Origin: Bacillus sp. REN16
GTDB taxonomy: Bacteria; Bacillota; Bacilli; Bacillales; Bacillaceae_L
Assembly (NCBI RefSeq): GCF_020731355.1
Contig: NZ_JAJFZK010000003.1
Location: 1-64,000, forward strand
Length of the DNA stretch: 64,000 nt
Reading direction: 5' to 3'
Position numbers and translations under genes: made by a program. Numbering within the stretch: position 1 is the stretch's first letter; every line of letters starts with the position of its first letter. The notes beneath the pieces are model-generated. The model saw nothing but the letters and a program-made list of their open reading frames with translations. It did no database searches and had not been told where the DNA came from. This document shows positions 18,296 through 26,998 of this stretch, one piece after another.

Positions 18296-19069
18296 TCATG
18301 ACTTCTTTCTTCTGATCACCCAGAAGATCCCCCCGCCTATCACACCAAGTGCTAACAATGATGAAAATACAATTTTTTCTATATAAAAAGGCGGTTTTAT
18401 ATCTCTACTCACTTCTTTAGAAGCAATTTTTGTTTTTTCCTGTTGGTTCTCAGTCGAAGTTTCATCTATTACAGTTTCCTCCTTTCCTTCTCCTTTCTCC
18501 ACTTTTACCTCTTCATCCTCCATAGCCTTGGGTTGCTCTTCCTCAGTTATACCCATTGCCTCAGGTGAGTTTGGTAAATTAGGAGTCCTGGTTTTTTCAG
18601 GTTCCACAGGCGTATAAGTTCTTGGAGTATTAGGTTTTGGCTGTGATTTTGGTTTTGAACTAGGTTTTGGTTCTTGGTATTCTGATTTTGATTCCGATTC
18701 CGGTACCTTTACAGGTTCTTTTGACACTTCCGGTTCTGTTGTCGGCTTCGGGACTGGTGTTGGATTTGGTTTCGGTGTCGGAGTAGGCTCCGATTCTGGC
18801 TTTGGTTCTGGTTCAGGATCTGGCTCTGGTTTTTGTTCAGGTGGTGGCTCTTGCTCTGGTTCCGGCTTTTTACTTGGGTCTGGCTTTGGCTCTGGTGGAT
18901 CCCCCTGATTAGGATCCGGTTGTGGTGTTACAAGATGTATCACCATCGGTACCATTACATAACTGCTAGAAGAAGTTCTCCCTTCCCCAAATGCTTGCTT
19001 TGGCCAACTAATAATGAAGAGTAACCCGATTATCGCTATTACCTTTAATGAAATATGTAATCCTTTCAT
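18296..19069 (-). CDS. Secreted proline-rich, membrane-anchored wall-spanning protein
   Basis: This protein of about 257 residues has a signal peptide (MKGLHISLKVIAIIGLLFII, cleavage near QAFG). A long low-complexity region of Pro-Glu, Pro-Lys and Pro-Thr repeats covers about residues 50-175, followed by a Glu/Lys-rich stretch. The C-terminus is a hydrophobic segment with positive tail VIRRKKS. This layout resembles wall-spanning stalks of surface proteins, but no LPXTG-like motif precedes the last membrane segment, so a simple transmembrane anchor is likely. The start at 19069 has GGAAG seven bases upstream; an ORF 23 codons longer lacks support. Function unknown. The repeat tract may vary in length between strains. 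Confidence 0.7.
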   Translation of the reverse strand: MKGLHISLKVIAIIGLLFIISWPKQAFGEGRTSSSSYVMVPMVIHLVTPQPDPNQGDPPEPKPDPSKKPEPEQEPPPEQKPEPDPEPEPKPESEPTPTPKPNPTPVPKPTTEPEVSKEPVKVPESESKSEYQEPKPSSKPKSQPKPNTPRTYTPVEPEKTRTPNLPNSPEAMGITEEEQPKAMEDEEVKVEKGEGKEETVIDETSTENQQEKTKIASKEVSRDIKPPFYIEKIVFSSLLALGVIGGGIFWVIRRKKS

Positions 19070-19239
19070 AACATCACTTCCAATAGATTCATAGTCTTTT
19101 AATCCTGTAAATTTTTCTGAACTTATTATAACGTACAAATCTATTTTTTACATAATTAGAGATTATTTTCCTTTACATAAATAAATCTGAATGTATGTAT
19201 TTTATAGCTTTGAATTTATATGTACAAAGGATTAAAAAA

Positions 19240-19275
19240 AGGACGATTTGAAGTCACATTGCTTCAAACCGTCCT
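19240..19275 (-). terminator. Intrinsic terminator after the Nudix gene
   Basis: AGGACGATTTGAAG and CTTCAAACCGTCCT form a 14-bp stem with one mismatch, flanked on the minus-strand 3' side by a run of T. It lies 10 bases past the Nudix stop codon and ends the phosphatase/Nudix operon. Confidence 0.85.
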
Positions 19276-19284
19276 CTTTGATTT

Positions 19285-19905
19285 TCAATCAAACAAAACC
19301 TCTATATTCTCTTTCTTCCTACAATCAAACGCCCACTGCAATTGAGCCTCCGTAATTCGTTCTATTGATAGGGTTGGAAGGGAATCTCTTGAAAAAAATC
19401 CTACATCCGACGTTTCTACACTAGTTTTAGGCGCACCACCAATAAGTTCGCATTCAATAAATAGTTTATAGCTATGATAAATATTAGGTGTGTGGGGATG
19501 CATGTTTCGATCTAAAACAGCGAGCACCCTCTTGGGTTTTACTATGTATCCTGATTCTTCTTCTACTTCCTTTACCGCATTTTGAGAAGGTGATATTCCG
19601 ATATCTGCCCAACCGCCAGGCAAGGTCCATCGATTGTCACTTTTTTCCTTGACCATTAGAATTTTGTCTTCTTTAAATACAACAGCCCTTACATCAACCT
19701 TGGGAGTTTGATAGCCTTCTTCATTAATAAAAATTCTTTTGACTTCATCCAGGTTCTTATTTGAGTACTCTGTAACAATTTCCGCACTTAGCTCCCGTAA
19801 TTCCTTAAATCGTTCAATATCGTATACATCCTTTGAATAAGCTAACCCTGATTGGGAAATTGCTTGAATTTGCTGCGCCCATTCTAACCACTTTAAACTC
19901 ATCAT
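19285..19905 (-). CDS. Nudix hydrolase with N-terminal Nudix-associated domain
   Basis: This 206-residue protein has an N-terminal helical domain (WLEWAQQIQAISQSGLAYSK, as in the NUDIX_hydrolase_N group) and a C-terminal Nudix fold. The Nudix box reads GGWADIG-x5-NAVKEVEEESGY, keeping the REUXEE-like acidic residues with Lys in place of the usual Arg. Members cleave nucleoside diphosphates linked to another group, often ADP-ribose or nucleotide sugars. The ATG overlaps the stop of the PP2C gene, so translation is coupled. A repair or signalling-nucleotide role beside the phosphatase is possible; the substrate cannot be predicted. Confidence 0.85.
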   Translation of the reverse strand: MMSLKWLEWAQQIQAISQSGLAYSKDVYDIERFKELRELSAEIVTEYSNKNLDEVKRIFINEEGYQTPKVDVRAVVFKEDKILMVKEKSDNRWTLPGGWADIGISPSQNAVKEVEEESGYIVKPKRVLAVLDRNMHPHTPNIYHSYKLFIECELIGGAPKTSVETSDVGFFSRDSLPTLSIERITEAQLQWAFDCRKKENIEVLFD

Positions 19906-20747
19906 TTTTCCCTCTCTTTCACAGTGAATTTTATATATGTGCGGTCATCGAAGGAAAGATTCCCTTTCGTTAATCCTTTTGCAGATTTATAGATTCTAAA
20001 ACACAGAGGATCTTCTGTTAATATTTCTTGCAGCATTCTTTCTGACTCTACAAGACTTTCTTTTACATATGGATAGCCGTCAGATGCAAGTACGATATAC
20101 TCCGTTGTTGGAGACACTTCAATGATCTTTACTTTAGAAAAATCAACAGGGAAACCATTAATGATTTCGAAGCCATACTGGTTTTCCACATCATTTTGCA
20201 GATAATATTGCTGTTGAATTAATTCCTGAATGAACCTCCAACCAGGGTCATCCACCAATAATTCATCGATTGTTTTCCCTTTTTTTATTTCAGCCTCTAA
20301 GTATAGCGATCTTGCATTAGCAGTAATATCATCGATGATTTTATCATTTTTATACAATTTGCCATCCACCATGCATTGACAATCACCGATCTGCCATATT
20401 TCTTTATGATGGTCACTATATACAATTAGGCTTGCGGTAGGTGCCATCCATGCATGCTTTTTAATTTCCTTTTTCAATCCTATTTCTTCATAGGTATGTT
20501 GGAGATTATCGTTAATAGTAGAGACCATGTCTTGCAACGAGATTTCTCTTGGTAAGGTTTCAATTGTTGCTTTCACAATCTCTGCTGCTAGCCTTCCTGG
20601 TGTTTTACCGTTCATCTTTTTACCAGATACATTCGTGGCACCATCTACGATAGCCACAAAGTCTTCCGTACATACATACAAATCCTCACATAGCAAAGGG
20701 TCTCCTAGTTTTCCTTTTGATAGTGATTCAACCATTGTTATAGCCAT
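19902..20747 (-). CDS. PP2C-like serine/threonine phosphatase domain protein
   Basis: This 281-residue soluble protein has a PP2C-type layout. The acidic metal motif AIVDGATNVSG lies near residue 33, the central IWQIGDCQCMVDG resembles the PP2C GDSR segment, and a second metal motif IVLASDGYPYVKES is near residue 220. Glu21-Asp22 in LLCEDLY could be the N-terminal acidic pair. It is divergent from housekeeping PrpC. It follows the second solute-binding protein gene by 6 bases and overlaps the Nudix gene, which implies one operon. AAGGGTG lies seven bases before the ATG. The target is unknown. Confidence 0.7.
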   Translation of the reverse strand: MAITMVESLSKGKLGDPLLCEDLYVCTEDFVAIVDGATNVSGKKMNGKTPGRLAAEIVKATIETLPREISLQDMVSTINDNLQHTYEEIGLKKEIKKHAWMAPTASLIVYSDHHKEIWQIGDCQCMVDGKLYKNDKIIDDITANARSLYLEAEIKKGKTIDELLVDDPGWRFIQELIQQQYYLQNDVENQYGFEIINGFPVDFSKVKIIEVSPTTEYIVLASDGYPYVKESLVESERMLQEILTEDPLCFRIYKSAKGLTKGNLSFDDRTYIKFTVKEREK

Positions 20748-20753
20748 CTGACA

Positions 20754-21893
20754 TCACCCTTGTTCCATTAGATTTTTATCACTCTTCTTCAACTTCTCCC
20801 AAACCTCATCATCCCTCACGGACGGATACTCTCCTTCGGCTTCCAAACTGTCCAGAATTGCTTTTTGGTAACCGGGATATTGGCGATATTCCTTTAGAAA
20901 GGCTGAGCTTTTTATGTTCTTTTTATATGCTGGAATTAGGTTTTCTTTCTTTGCGTACTCCTCAAGCTCTTCATCTTGAAGAATATATGATATAAATTTT
21001 GAAACCACATCTTCTGAGGCTGTCTCTTTCATTACAACTAATCCATTTCCATTCGGGATCATATTTTTTGGATCAATCGGGAATTGGGAGGTGCTCCATT
21101 TAAATTTCGTTCCTATTAATTTTTCAAATAACCATATATTTCGAGAGGTACTTAGGAGAATTCCACCCTTGCCGTTTACAAATTGTGTAATCGCTAAATG
21201 GTCCGTGTAAGGCGGTAATAGCCCATACTCATCCCTCGCTTTATACCATAACGATTCCTTCACCTGTGTATCCTCAAGACCTTCTTCTTTTAAAAGATTC
21301 AACATATACCACGGGTAGAGTGTGTCGGAATTCATCCCCCAAATATTATTGTTATTCTCTTGAACCCATTTACCATTCGTAAAAATATCTATTATCGTAC
21401 TTCCTACTTTATCTTTTGGTACTACGTTTTCATTGATATAGAGCAAAGGTATTTCATACCCAAGAGGAATCGCCCACAGCTTTCCGTCATAGGTAAACCT
21501 TTTTTCCATGCTCTGTACAAGGTTCTCTTTCAATTCCTCATCAAGCAATTGCTCTACCTGTACCAGAGCCCCTGAATCAACCAATGAGCTTAGTCCATAA
21601 AAGGAAGGAATCTCTGCAATATGAGGTGGCTGGCCTGCCGATTCTGCAATCGATAGTTCCTCCAGCAGCATTTGTGGGTCATCCACTAGCCTAGTAACCA
21701 CCTCAATATGATCATTTTCTTGTTGAAATTCATTTGCAATGTCAACTGTTGTTGGTGAAGACGTCCAAATAACAAGTGTTTGATCCTTCGCTGTTTGGCG
21801 ATTCAAATTCTCCTCCGGCTTTAGTGAATATAAAAGGATGCATAACATAACACCTGCAAGTATGCTACTTACTAGAAGAATTCTTCTCATCAT
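20754..21893 (-). CDS. Extracellular solute-binding protein (family 1-like), membrane-tethered
   Basis: This protein of about 379 residues starts with a hydrophobic segment (ILLVSSILAGVMLCILLYSL) and then a periplasmic-binding fold: LVIWTSSPTTVDIANEFQQE, WAIPLGYEIPLLYINENVV and a C-terminal LQDEELEEYAKKENLIPAY. This resembles carbohydrate ABC substrate-binding proteins. The only cysteine near the membrane segment is not in a good lipobox, so it may be anchored by an uncleaved helix. Either of two adjacent ATGs (21893 or 21890) can serve after AGGGA. It has no dedicated permease, and co-occurrence with PP2C and Nudix genes hints at a sensing rather than transport role; that is inference. Confidence 0.72.
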   Translation of the reverse strand: MMRRILLVSSILAGVMLCILLYSLKPEENLNRQTAKDQTLVIWTSSPTTVDIANEFQQENDHIEVVTRLVDDPQMLLEELSIAESAGQPPHIAEIPSFYGLSSLVDSGALVQVEQLLDEELKENLVQSMEKRFTYDGKLWAIPLGYEIPLLYINENVVPKDKVGSTIIDIFTNGKWVQENNNNIWGMNSDTLYPWYMLNLLKEEGLEDTQVKESLWYKARDEYGLLPPYTDHLAITQFVNGKGGILLSTSRNIWLFEKLIGTKFKWSTSQFPIDPKNMIPNGNGLVVMKETASEDVVSKFISYILQDEELEEYAKKENLIPAYKKNIKSSAFLKEYRQYPGYQKAILDSLEAEGEYPSVRDDEVWEKLKKSDKNLMEQG

Positions 21894-21944
21894 CACGTTC
21901 CCTATCTTTCCTATACAATCATACTTAACATTATATCGTAGATG

Positions 21945-22076
21945 GGGGGAAACATGGGGACGGTTCCGCCGTTTCCCTAAATTATGGAAAACACCAGAGA
22001 CCGCTACCTCTATCTATAACGTAGATAGAGAACCATGTATTACATCGTAATTCCCTTTTTACCAGACAATAGATTG
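21945..22076. repeat. Copy 1 of a 139-bp-spaced tandem duplication with GGGGACGG stem-loop
   Basis: This segment matches 22084-22215 base for base with scattered differences, displaced by 139 bp. It contains the GGGGACGGTTCC motif between arms GGGAAAC (21947-21953) and GTTTCCC (21971-21977), then a second hairpin CTCTATCTA/TAGATAGAG. It ends in a remnant of the 3' end of the permease gene. Confidence 0.85.
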
Positions 22077-22083
22077 GAAACAT

Positions 22084-22215
22084 GGTGGAAACATGGGGAC
22101 GGTTCCGGCGTTTACCTAAATTATGGAAAACACCGGAGACCGCTACCTCTATCAATACCGTAGGTAGAGAACCATGTATTACATCGTTATTCCCTTTTTA
22201 CCTGACAATAGATTA
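22084..22215. repeat. Copy 2 of the tandem duplication, overlapping the permease 3' end
   Basis: This copy includes the true last codons and stop of the permease gene (22179). Its GGGGACGG stem-loop has arms GGTGGAAAC (22084-22092) and GTTTACC (22110-22116), which differ from copy 1 while preserving pairing at most positions. Confidence 0.85.
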
Positions 22216-23855
22216 ACTACAATTAAAGATAGGATGGTACAGAAGGACAGGATTGATGCCAGAGCTGCTGCTGTACCAAAGTTTGCTGTAAATACCTCGC
22301 GATAGATTGTTACGGTAATGGTTGCTGTATGGCCAGCATATAGAACAATTGTCGAACTTAATTCATTGATCGTGGTTACCCAACTCAAAATGGCTCCTGA
22401 TAGCACCCCTGGTAACATCAGAACCGCGGTTGTTTTAAAGAATGTCTTCATTGGCGGAACACCCAAACTGATGGATGCCTCTTCTACACTTTTATCAATT
22501 TGGTATAGAATTGCCGTACTAGAACGCATTGTATACGGTAATTTACGGATTACATATGCGATCACTAAAATAATCCACGTTCCTGTTAACACCATAGGCG
22601 GCTTATTAAAAGCGATGATTAGACTTATCCCTAATACTGTCCCCGGAATGACATACGGAATCATAATAAAGGCGTCCAATAAAGAGGTAAGCCTCGAGCT
22701 TCTTCGTACAGTTACATAGGAAAGTAGTAAGCCCGCAATCACCATTATCACAATCGCAATGCTTGAATATGTGAACGTATGCAGAATTGCCTGCGGAACC
22801 TTGAATAAAATTTCACGATAGCTATCTAAACTAAACTGATTCGTGAAGACAGGACCATTTGTTTTTAGGAAAGATGTTGTGATCACAGTTGCTTGTGGAA
22901 TCATTGAAATTCCGACGACGATAAATATAAATGCAAGTGCGAAAAACTTTTGTAATGGTCTTAATTTGATTACCTTCGGTGGGCGCATTGAACTCATTGA
23001 GAAACTTTTTCTAGTCACTAAATACCTTTGTAAAAAAAGAATACTCGTACTAATCACAAGAAGAATAATACTAAGCGTACTTGCCATTGCTGGGTTAGAG
23101 CCCATCTCACTAATAAACTGCTCATATGCTAATATTGGCAGTACTTTAATTCCTTGGCCTAATAGCATTGGCGTTCCAAAGTCCGCAAAGGAAGCCATGA
23201 ATACCATTAATGCCCCCGTAGAAAGGGTTGGGAAAATAAGTGGAAGCGTAACAGTACGAAGCTTTCTCCATCTTTGACTTCCTAAGCTTTCTGCTGCCTC
23301 TTCAAGTGAGCTATCAACTGTTTTTAATGCTCCTGACACATACAAATATATATGCGGATAAAACTGGATGGTAAATACCCAAATCATTCCATGTAATCCA
23401 TATATCGATTTCACATTAATCCCTATGTCATGAAGAAAGTTTGTCACATATCCGTTGTTTCCAAGCATGAGAATCCATGAATATGCACCAATGAATGGCG
23501 GAGACAATAGCGTTAAAATAATTAATATGTGAATAAGTCCCTTAAACGGGATATCAAATCTCGTCATAATATAAGCAACTGGAACACCGATTAGTGTCGC
23601 GAAAAATGTTGCTGAAATACAAACTATGAAACTATTAAGTAATGCACCATAATAATACTTAAGTGTGAAAAAATCCTTATAGGTCTCTAGACTAAATTTC
23701 CCTTCATAGTAAAAGCTTTTTACCAAAATATTAAATAAAGGATAAAGTAAAAACAGAAGCATGAACAGAAGACCCGCAATTATGACAACGTTCCAAAAAT
23801 CCCATTTTACCCTCTTAGCTCGTTTCGTTCTTACTACATTAGTTTGCGTTTGCAT
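22179..23855 (-). CDS. ABC transporter permease, fused double domain (AfuB/FbpB type)
   Basis: This 558-residue membrane protein has about 12 helices formed from two tandem binding-protein-dependent permease domains. Each half carries an EAA loop: ..EEAAESLGSQRWRKLRTVTL in the first and VEEASISLGVPPMKTFFKTT in the second. Fused permeases of this kind occur in the iron(III), thiamine, aminoethylphosphonate and hexose-phosphate (AfuABC) transporters. It overlaps the ATPase gene by 17 bases. The last residues lie in a repeat that is duplicated just downstream. Substrate is not decided by this subunit. Confidence 0.88.
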   Translation of the reverse strand: MQTQTNVVRTKRAKRVKWDFWNVVIIAGLLFMLLFLLYPLFNILVKSFYYEGKFSLETYKDFFTLKYYYGALLNSFIVCISATFFATLIGVPVAYIMTRFDIPFKGLIHILIILTLLSPPFIGAYSWILMLGNNGYVTNFLHDIGINVKSIYGLHGMIWVFTIQFYPHIYLYVSGALKTVDSSLEEAAESLGSQRWRKLRTVTLPLIFPTLSTGALMVFMASFADFGTPMLLGQGIKVLPILAYEQFISEMGSNPAMASTLSIILLVISTSILFLQRYLVTRKSFSMSSMRPPKVIKLRPLQKFFALAFIFIVVGISMIPQATVITTSFLKTNGPVFTNQFSLDSYREILFKVPQAILHTFTYSSIAIVIMVIAGLLLSYVTVRRSSRLTSLLDAFIMIPYVIPGTVLGISLIIAFNKPPMVLTGTWIILVIAYVIRKLPYTMRSSTAILYQIDKSVEEASISLGVPPMKTFFKTTAVLMLPGVLSGAILSWVTTINELSSTIVLYAGHTATITVTIYREVFTANFGTAAALASILSFCTILSLIVVNLLSGKKGITM

Positions 23856-24945
23856 GGAGATTTAGCGCCTCCTCTCCATCCACTGTATAGACAACCGCCT
23901 CTTCCGGGTTTAAATAAAGAGTTATTTCTTCACCCTCTGTCATAAGTTGGTGATAAGGAACAGCATGCTCATGAACCTGTATTTCTTCGCCAGTCGAATC
24001 AAGCTTGATTTTATACTCTACCTTTTCACCTAAGAACACAGCCTCTATGACCTTTCCTTTAACGATTGGGTCTTGTGCTGATTTTGAATCACGAATTACT
24101 TTTATTTGTTCTGGACGCACAGAATACACGACTTCCCCGCTGTAAGCTTTCGTTAATGTGATTGGATACTGGACACCCTCAAGTTCCACACGTACAGCAT
24201 GCCCGCTGTCTACGACACGACCTTGAAGGAAATTAGTTGAACCAATAAAATTGGCTACAAATTTATTTTTTGGAGTCAAATAAATTTCATGAGGTTTTCC
24301 GATTTGTTGAATCTTCCCACTGCTTAACACAGCAATACGGTCCGAAACCGCTAATGCTTCCTCTTGGTCATGGGTAACATAAATGGTGGTTATATTAAGT
24401 CGTTTTTGCAGTTCCCGAATATCAGATCTCATTTTTAATCGGAGCTTTGCATCAAGATTTGAAAGTGGTTCATCCATTAACAATAAACCAGGGTGAATGA
24501 CAATCGCTCTAGCAAGAGCAATACGTTGTTGTTGTCCACCACTCATATCGGACGGCTGACGATCCTTTAAGTGTGCCAACTCTACCATTTCAAGTGCTTC
24601 CATTACTCTTTTTTGAATTTCTTGTTTCCCCGCTTTGCGTGCCTTTAGTCCATATGCTACATTTTCGAAAACCGTCATATGCGGAAAGATTGCATAACTT
24701 TGGAAGACCATTCCAATGTTTCTTTTATGAGTGGGCATATCATTGATACATGTTTCGTCGAAATAGATATCCCCTTCTTCCTGACGGTAAAATCCTGCTA
24801 ATGTACGTAGCAAAGTCGTTTTCCCACATCCACTTGGCCCTAATAAGGTGAAGAACTCCCCCTCTTGAATGTTAATTGTTGCGTTGTCTACCCCTTTTAC
24901 ATCTCCAAAGTATTTAGATACTTGATCAATTTTTACATGTGTCAC
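23839..24945 (-). CDS. ABC transporter ATP-binding protein (AfuC/FbpC/PotA type)
   Basis: This 368-residue ATPase has Walker A GPSGCGKTTLLRTLAG, Q-loop MVFQSYAIFPHMTV, signature DMSGGQQQRIALARAI, Walker B LLLMDEPLSNLDA, the switch histidine in YVTHDQEEALAVSD and a C-terminal TOBE-like regulatory domain from about residue 240. It energises uptake by the adjacent permease and lipoprotein. The start is a GTG with AAGGA about nine bases upstream. A stable hairpin lies between it and the lipoprotein gene, a common way to keep binding protein in excess over the membrane parts. Confidence 0.92.
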   Translation of the reverse strand: MTHVKIDQVSKYFGDVKGVDNATINIQEGEFFTLLGPSGCGKTTLLRTLAGFYRQEEGDIYFDETCINDMPTHKRNIGMVFQSYAIFPHMTVFENVAYGLKARKAGKQEIQKRVMEALEMVELAHLKDRQPSDMSGGQQQRIALARAIVIHPGLLLMDEPLSNLDAKLRLKMRSDIRELQKRLNITTIYVTHDQEEALAVSDRIAVLSSGKIQQIGKPHEIYLTPKNKFVANFIGSTNFLQGRVVDSGHAVRVELEGVQYPITLTKAYSGEVVYSVRPEQIKVIRDSKSAQDPIVKGKVIEAVFLGEKVEYKIKLDSTGEEIQVHEHAVPYHQLMTEGEEITLYLNPEEAVVYTVDGEEALNLHANAN

Positions 24946-24969
24946 TTCTTTACATCCTTCCTATTTAAA

Positions 24970-24999
24970 GAGAGAATCGTTACCAAACACGATTCTCTC
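24970..24999 (-). terminator. Intra-operon hairpin after the binding-protein gene
   Basis: GAGAGAATCGT and ACGATTCTCTC form a perfect 11-bp stem with an eight-base loop, followed on the minus strand by TTTAAAT. It probably causes partial termination or stabilises the upstream lipoprotein mRNA. Confidence 0.7.
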
Positions 25000-25005
25000 A
25001 AACTA

Positions 25006-26046
25006 TTATTTACCGATTACTAGGTCTTGGAATTTTTTCATTACATCATCTTGATTCTCAGATGCCCAGTTGAAGTCGTAATCAACCATAGGAATATCCT
25101 TTGTTGCAGGTAATCCTTCCGGTGCATTTACATCTTCTCGAACAGAACGTCTATTAAACTCAGAAACAATCAATTCTTGAACTTCCTTGCTCGCTAAGAA
25201 ATCTAAGAATGTTTTAGCATTTTCCTGATTTTTTGCTCCTTTAATCAACGCCATTCCGTCTGGAACTGCAGAAGTTCCTTCACTAGGATACACAACATCT
25301 ACATTTGCTCCACCAGCGATATAGCGGTATGCCGCTTCTTCAAGCGTCACACCTAATGGAAACTCTCCGTCTGCAACACCTTTATAAACCATACTAGAAC
25401 CACTTAGAATTTTTCCATCTAAGTTTGCAACGAATTCTTTCGCAAAATCCCAACCATCATTTTGGCTATTGAATGCAGTAAGCATTGTTACTAGCTGTGT
25501 ATAAGAAGAACCAGATTTAGCAGGGTCTGCATATGCAATTTTACCCTTCCACTTATCATCTAATAGATCTTCCCAAGAAGTTGGAACATCATCCCCAGTT
25601 ACCATGTCTTTATTTAACATAATCACCATTGGTAATGCAGAAAAGCCTGTCCATAGATCTTCAGAACTCTTATATGCATCTGGAATCGCTGCATCATCAG
25701 CTACTTCATATGCTTCAAAGTGTGACTTGAATGCTTCTAGTGACTCAGCACCACCGCCCCAGAATACATCTCCAAGTGGATTTGCAGATTCAGCTTGAAC
25801 ACGGTTTAATAATTCACCCGTTCCACTTGAAACTAGTTCGACTTTTATTCCCGTTTTGTCCTGGAATTCCTTTATAATTGGGTTAATGACTTCTGTCTGA
25901 TGTGGTGAGTACACCGTTACAGTATCGCTTTTTTTGCCAGTATCTTCTTTTGCATCAGTACCAGTACCAGTTTCTTCCTTCCCACTACAAGCCGCTACTG
26001 CCAAAGCTAGCAAAAGTGTAAGACATAACATGAATAGCTTTTTCAC
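25006..26046 (-). CDS. Solute-binding lipoprotein of an AfuA/FbpA-type ABC transporter
   Basis: This 346-residue lipoprotein has signal MKKLFMLCLTLLLALAVAAC, where VAAC is a lipobox with the lipidated cysteine at residue 20. The mature part has the family 1 binding-protein fold: VTVYSPHQTEVINPIIKEF, DVFWGGGAESLEAF and YKGVADGEFPLGVTLEEAAY. Relatives bind ferric iron, aminoethylphosphonate or hexose phosphates. Conserved iron-ligating Tyr-Tyr is not obvious, and the neighbouring two-component system and cre site fit a carbon or phosphate source better than iron. The start is a GTG after AGGGGG. First gene of the transporter operon. Confidence 0.85.
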   Translation of the reverse strand: MKKLFMLCLTLLLALAVAACSGKEETGTGTDAKEDTGKKSDTVTVYSPHQTEVINPIIKEFQDKTGIKVELVSSGTGELLNRVQAESANPLGDVFWGGGAESLEAFKSHFEAYEVADDAAIPDAYKSSEDLWTGFSALPMVIMLNKDMVTGDDVPTSWEDLLDDKWKGKIAYADPAKSGSSYTQLVTMLTAFNSQNDGWDFAKEFVANLDGKILSGSSMVYKGVADGEFPLGVTLEEAAYRYIAGGANVDVVYPSEGTSAVPDGMALIKGAKNQENAKTFLDFLASKEVQELIVSEFNRRSVREDVNAPEGLPATKDIPMVDYDFNWASENQDDVMKKFQDLVIGK

Positions 26047-26095
26047 AAAATTTCCCCCTTGTTTTTAATTGGAACATTTTAAGTGTAAATTTATG

Positions 26096-26109
26096 TGGAA
26101 GCGATTACA
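26096..26109 (+). promoter_or_regulatory. Candidate CcpA cre site upstream of the transporter operon
   Basis: TGGAAGCGATTACA matches the Bacillus catabolite-responsive element consensus TGWAANCGNTNWCA at all defined positions except the third. It lies 50 bases upstream of the lipoprotein start, a position suited to CcpA control. Function is inferred from the match. Confidence 0.55.
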
Positions 26110-26151
26110 ACGAGGGATTTTTTCGAAAATGTTGAATTTTTTTCGAATAAA

Positions 26152-26178
26152 AAGAGACTTGCAATCAAGCAGTCTCTT
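26152..26178 (-). terminator. Terminator of the two-component system genes
   Basis: AAGAGACT and AGTCTCTT form the outer stem with GCTTG/CAAG inside, and the minus-strand product ends in TTTTTATT. It closes the kinase/regulator operon before the transporter promoter. Confidence 0.75.
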
Positions 26179-26203
26179 CCTAACTATCGGGTTCTCCTAA
26201 TCC

Positions 26204-26998
26204 TTAATGTTCCGATTTCTTTCTTAAGGCTTTAAACTCAGACGGTGTATTGCCAGTTAACTTTTTAAAAATTTGGCTGAAGTAGCGCTGGTCTGCGTAC
26301 CCGACAGATTTGCTTATTTCATTGGTCTTTAATGTCGAATGCTGGAGTAGCTCCTTCGCCTTACTGATTCGCAAATCCGTAAGATAATCAATAAAATTTT
26401 TCCCTGTGTACTGTTTGAAGATCCGACTCAAATAACTATCTGAAATATAAAATCGATTTGCTAAATCGTGTAATGTAATTTGCTCGTGATAATGGGAGTG
26501 GATGACGTCTATCATTTCCTTCATTTGAATCGGGTGAGAATCGTTTTGGTAAATCTCATCCATGTATTCTTTATCCCCTTTTAACACGGAAAAGATTTGC
26601 AATCTCATTTTCTCTTCATTCTGCTTTTGAATTTTTGTGGCGACATTCTTGATACTCTTCATTAGTTCCTTCTCGTCGATTGGTTTAACAAGGAAATCAT
26701 GAACCCCCAGTTTTACCGCTTTCTGAGCATAGGCGAATTCGCTAAACCCAGTCAAGATAATCGTTTTCATCGCCTTATTCACGTCCATCATTTTCTCGAT
26801 AAGCTCTAATCCACTTAAGCCTGGCATCCGAATATCTGTAAGCAACAAATGGGGTGATTCCTTTTTGACAAGTTCTAATGCTTCGATACCATTTGATGCA
26901 GCACCACAGACCGTGATCCCTAGCTTCTCCCAATCAATTGTCTCTACTAATCTCTTCCGAATGATAGATTCATCATCCGCAATCACCATTTTAATCAA
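26204..26998 (-). CDS. Response regulator with AraC-type DNA-binding domain (YesN-like)
   Basis: This protein of about 264 residues has an N-terminal receiver domain (MVIADDESIIRKRLVETIDW, phosphoacceptor Asp in LLLTDIRMPGLSG, Lys in DFLVKPIDE) and a C-terminal AraC/XylS double helix-turn-helix (HDLANRFYISDSYLSRIFKQ and KSVGYADQRYFSQIFKKLTG). The start is the TTG at 26998, with GGGGAG five to six bases upstream. It overlaps the end of the kinase gene by eight bases. It should be phosphorylated by the adjacent kinase and probably controls the transporter operon immediately downstream. The linker domain is short compared with many YesN proteins. Confidence 0.88.
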   Translation of the reverse strand: MIKMVIADDESIIRKRLVETIDWEKLGITVCGAASNGIEALELVKKESPHLLLTDIRMPGLSGLELIEKMMDVNKAMKTIILTGFSEFAYAQKAVKLGVHDFLVKPIDEKELMKSIKNVATKIQKQNEEKMRLQIFSVLKGDKEYMDEIYQNDSHPIQMKEMIDVIHSHYHEQITLHDLANRFYISDSYLSRIFKQYTGKNFIDYLTDLRISKAKELLQHSTLKTNEISKSVGYADQRYFSQIFKKLTGNTPSEFKALRKKSEH

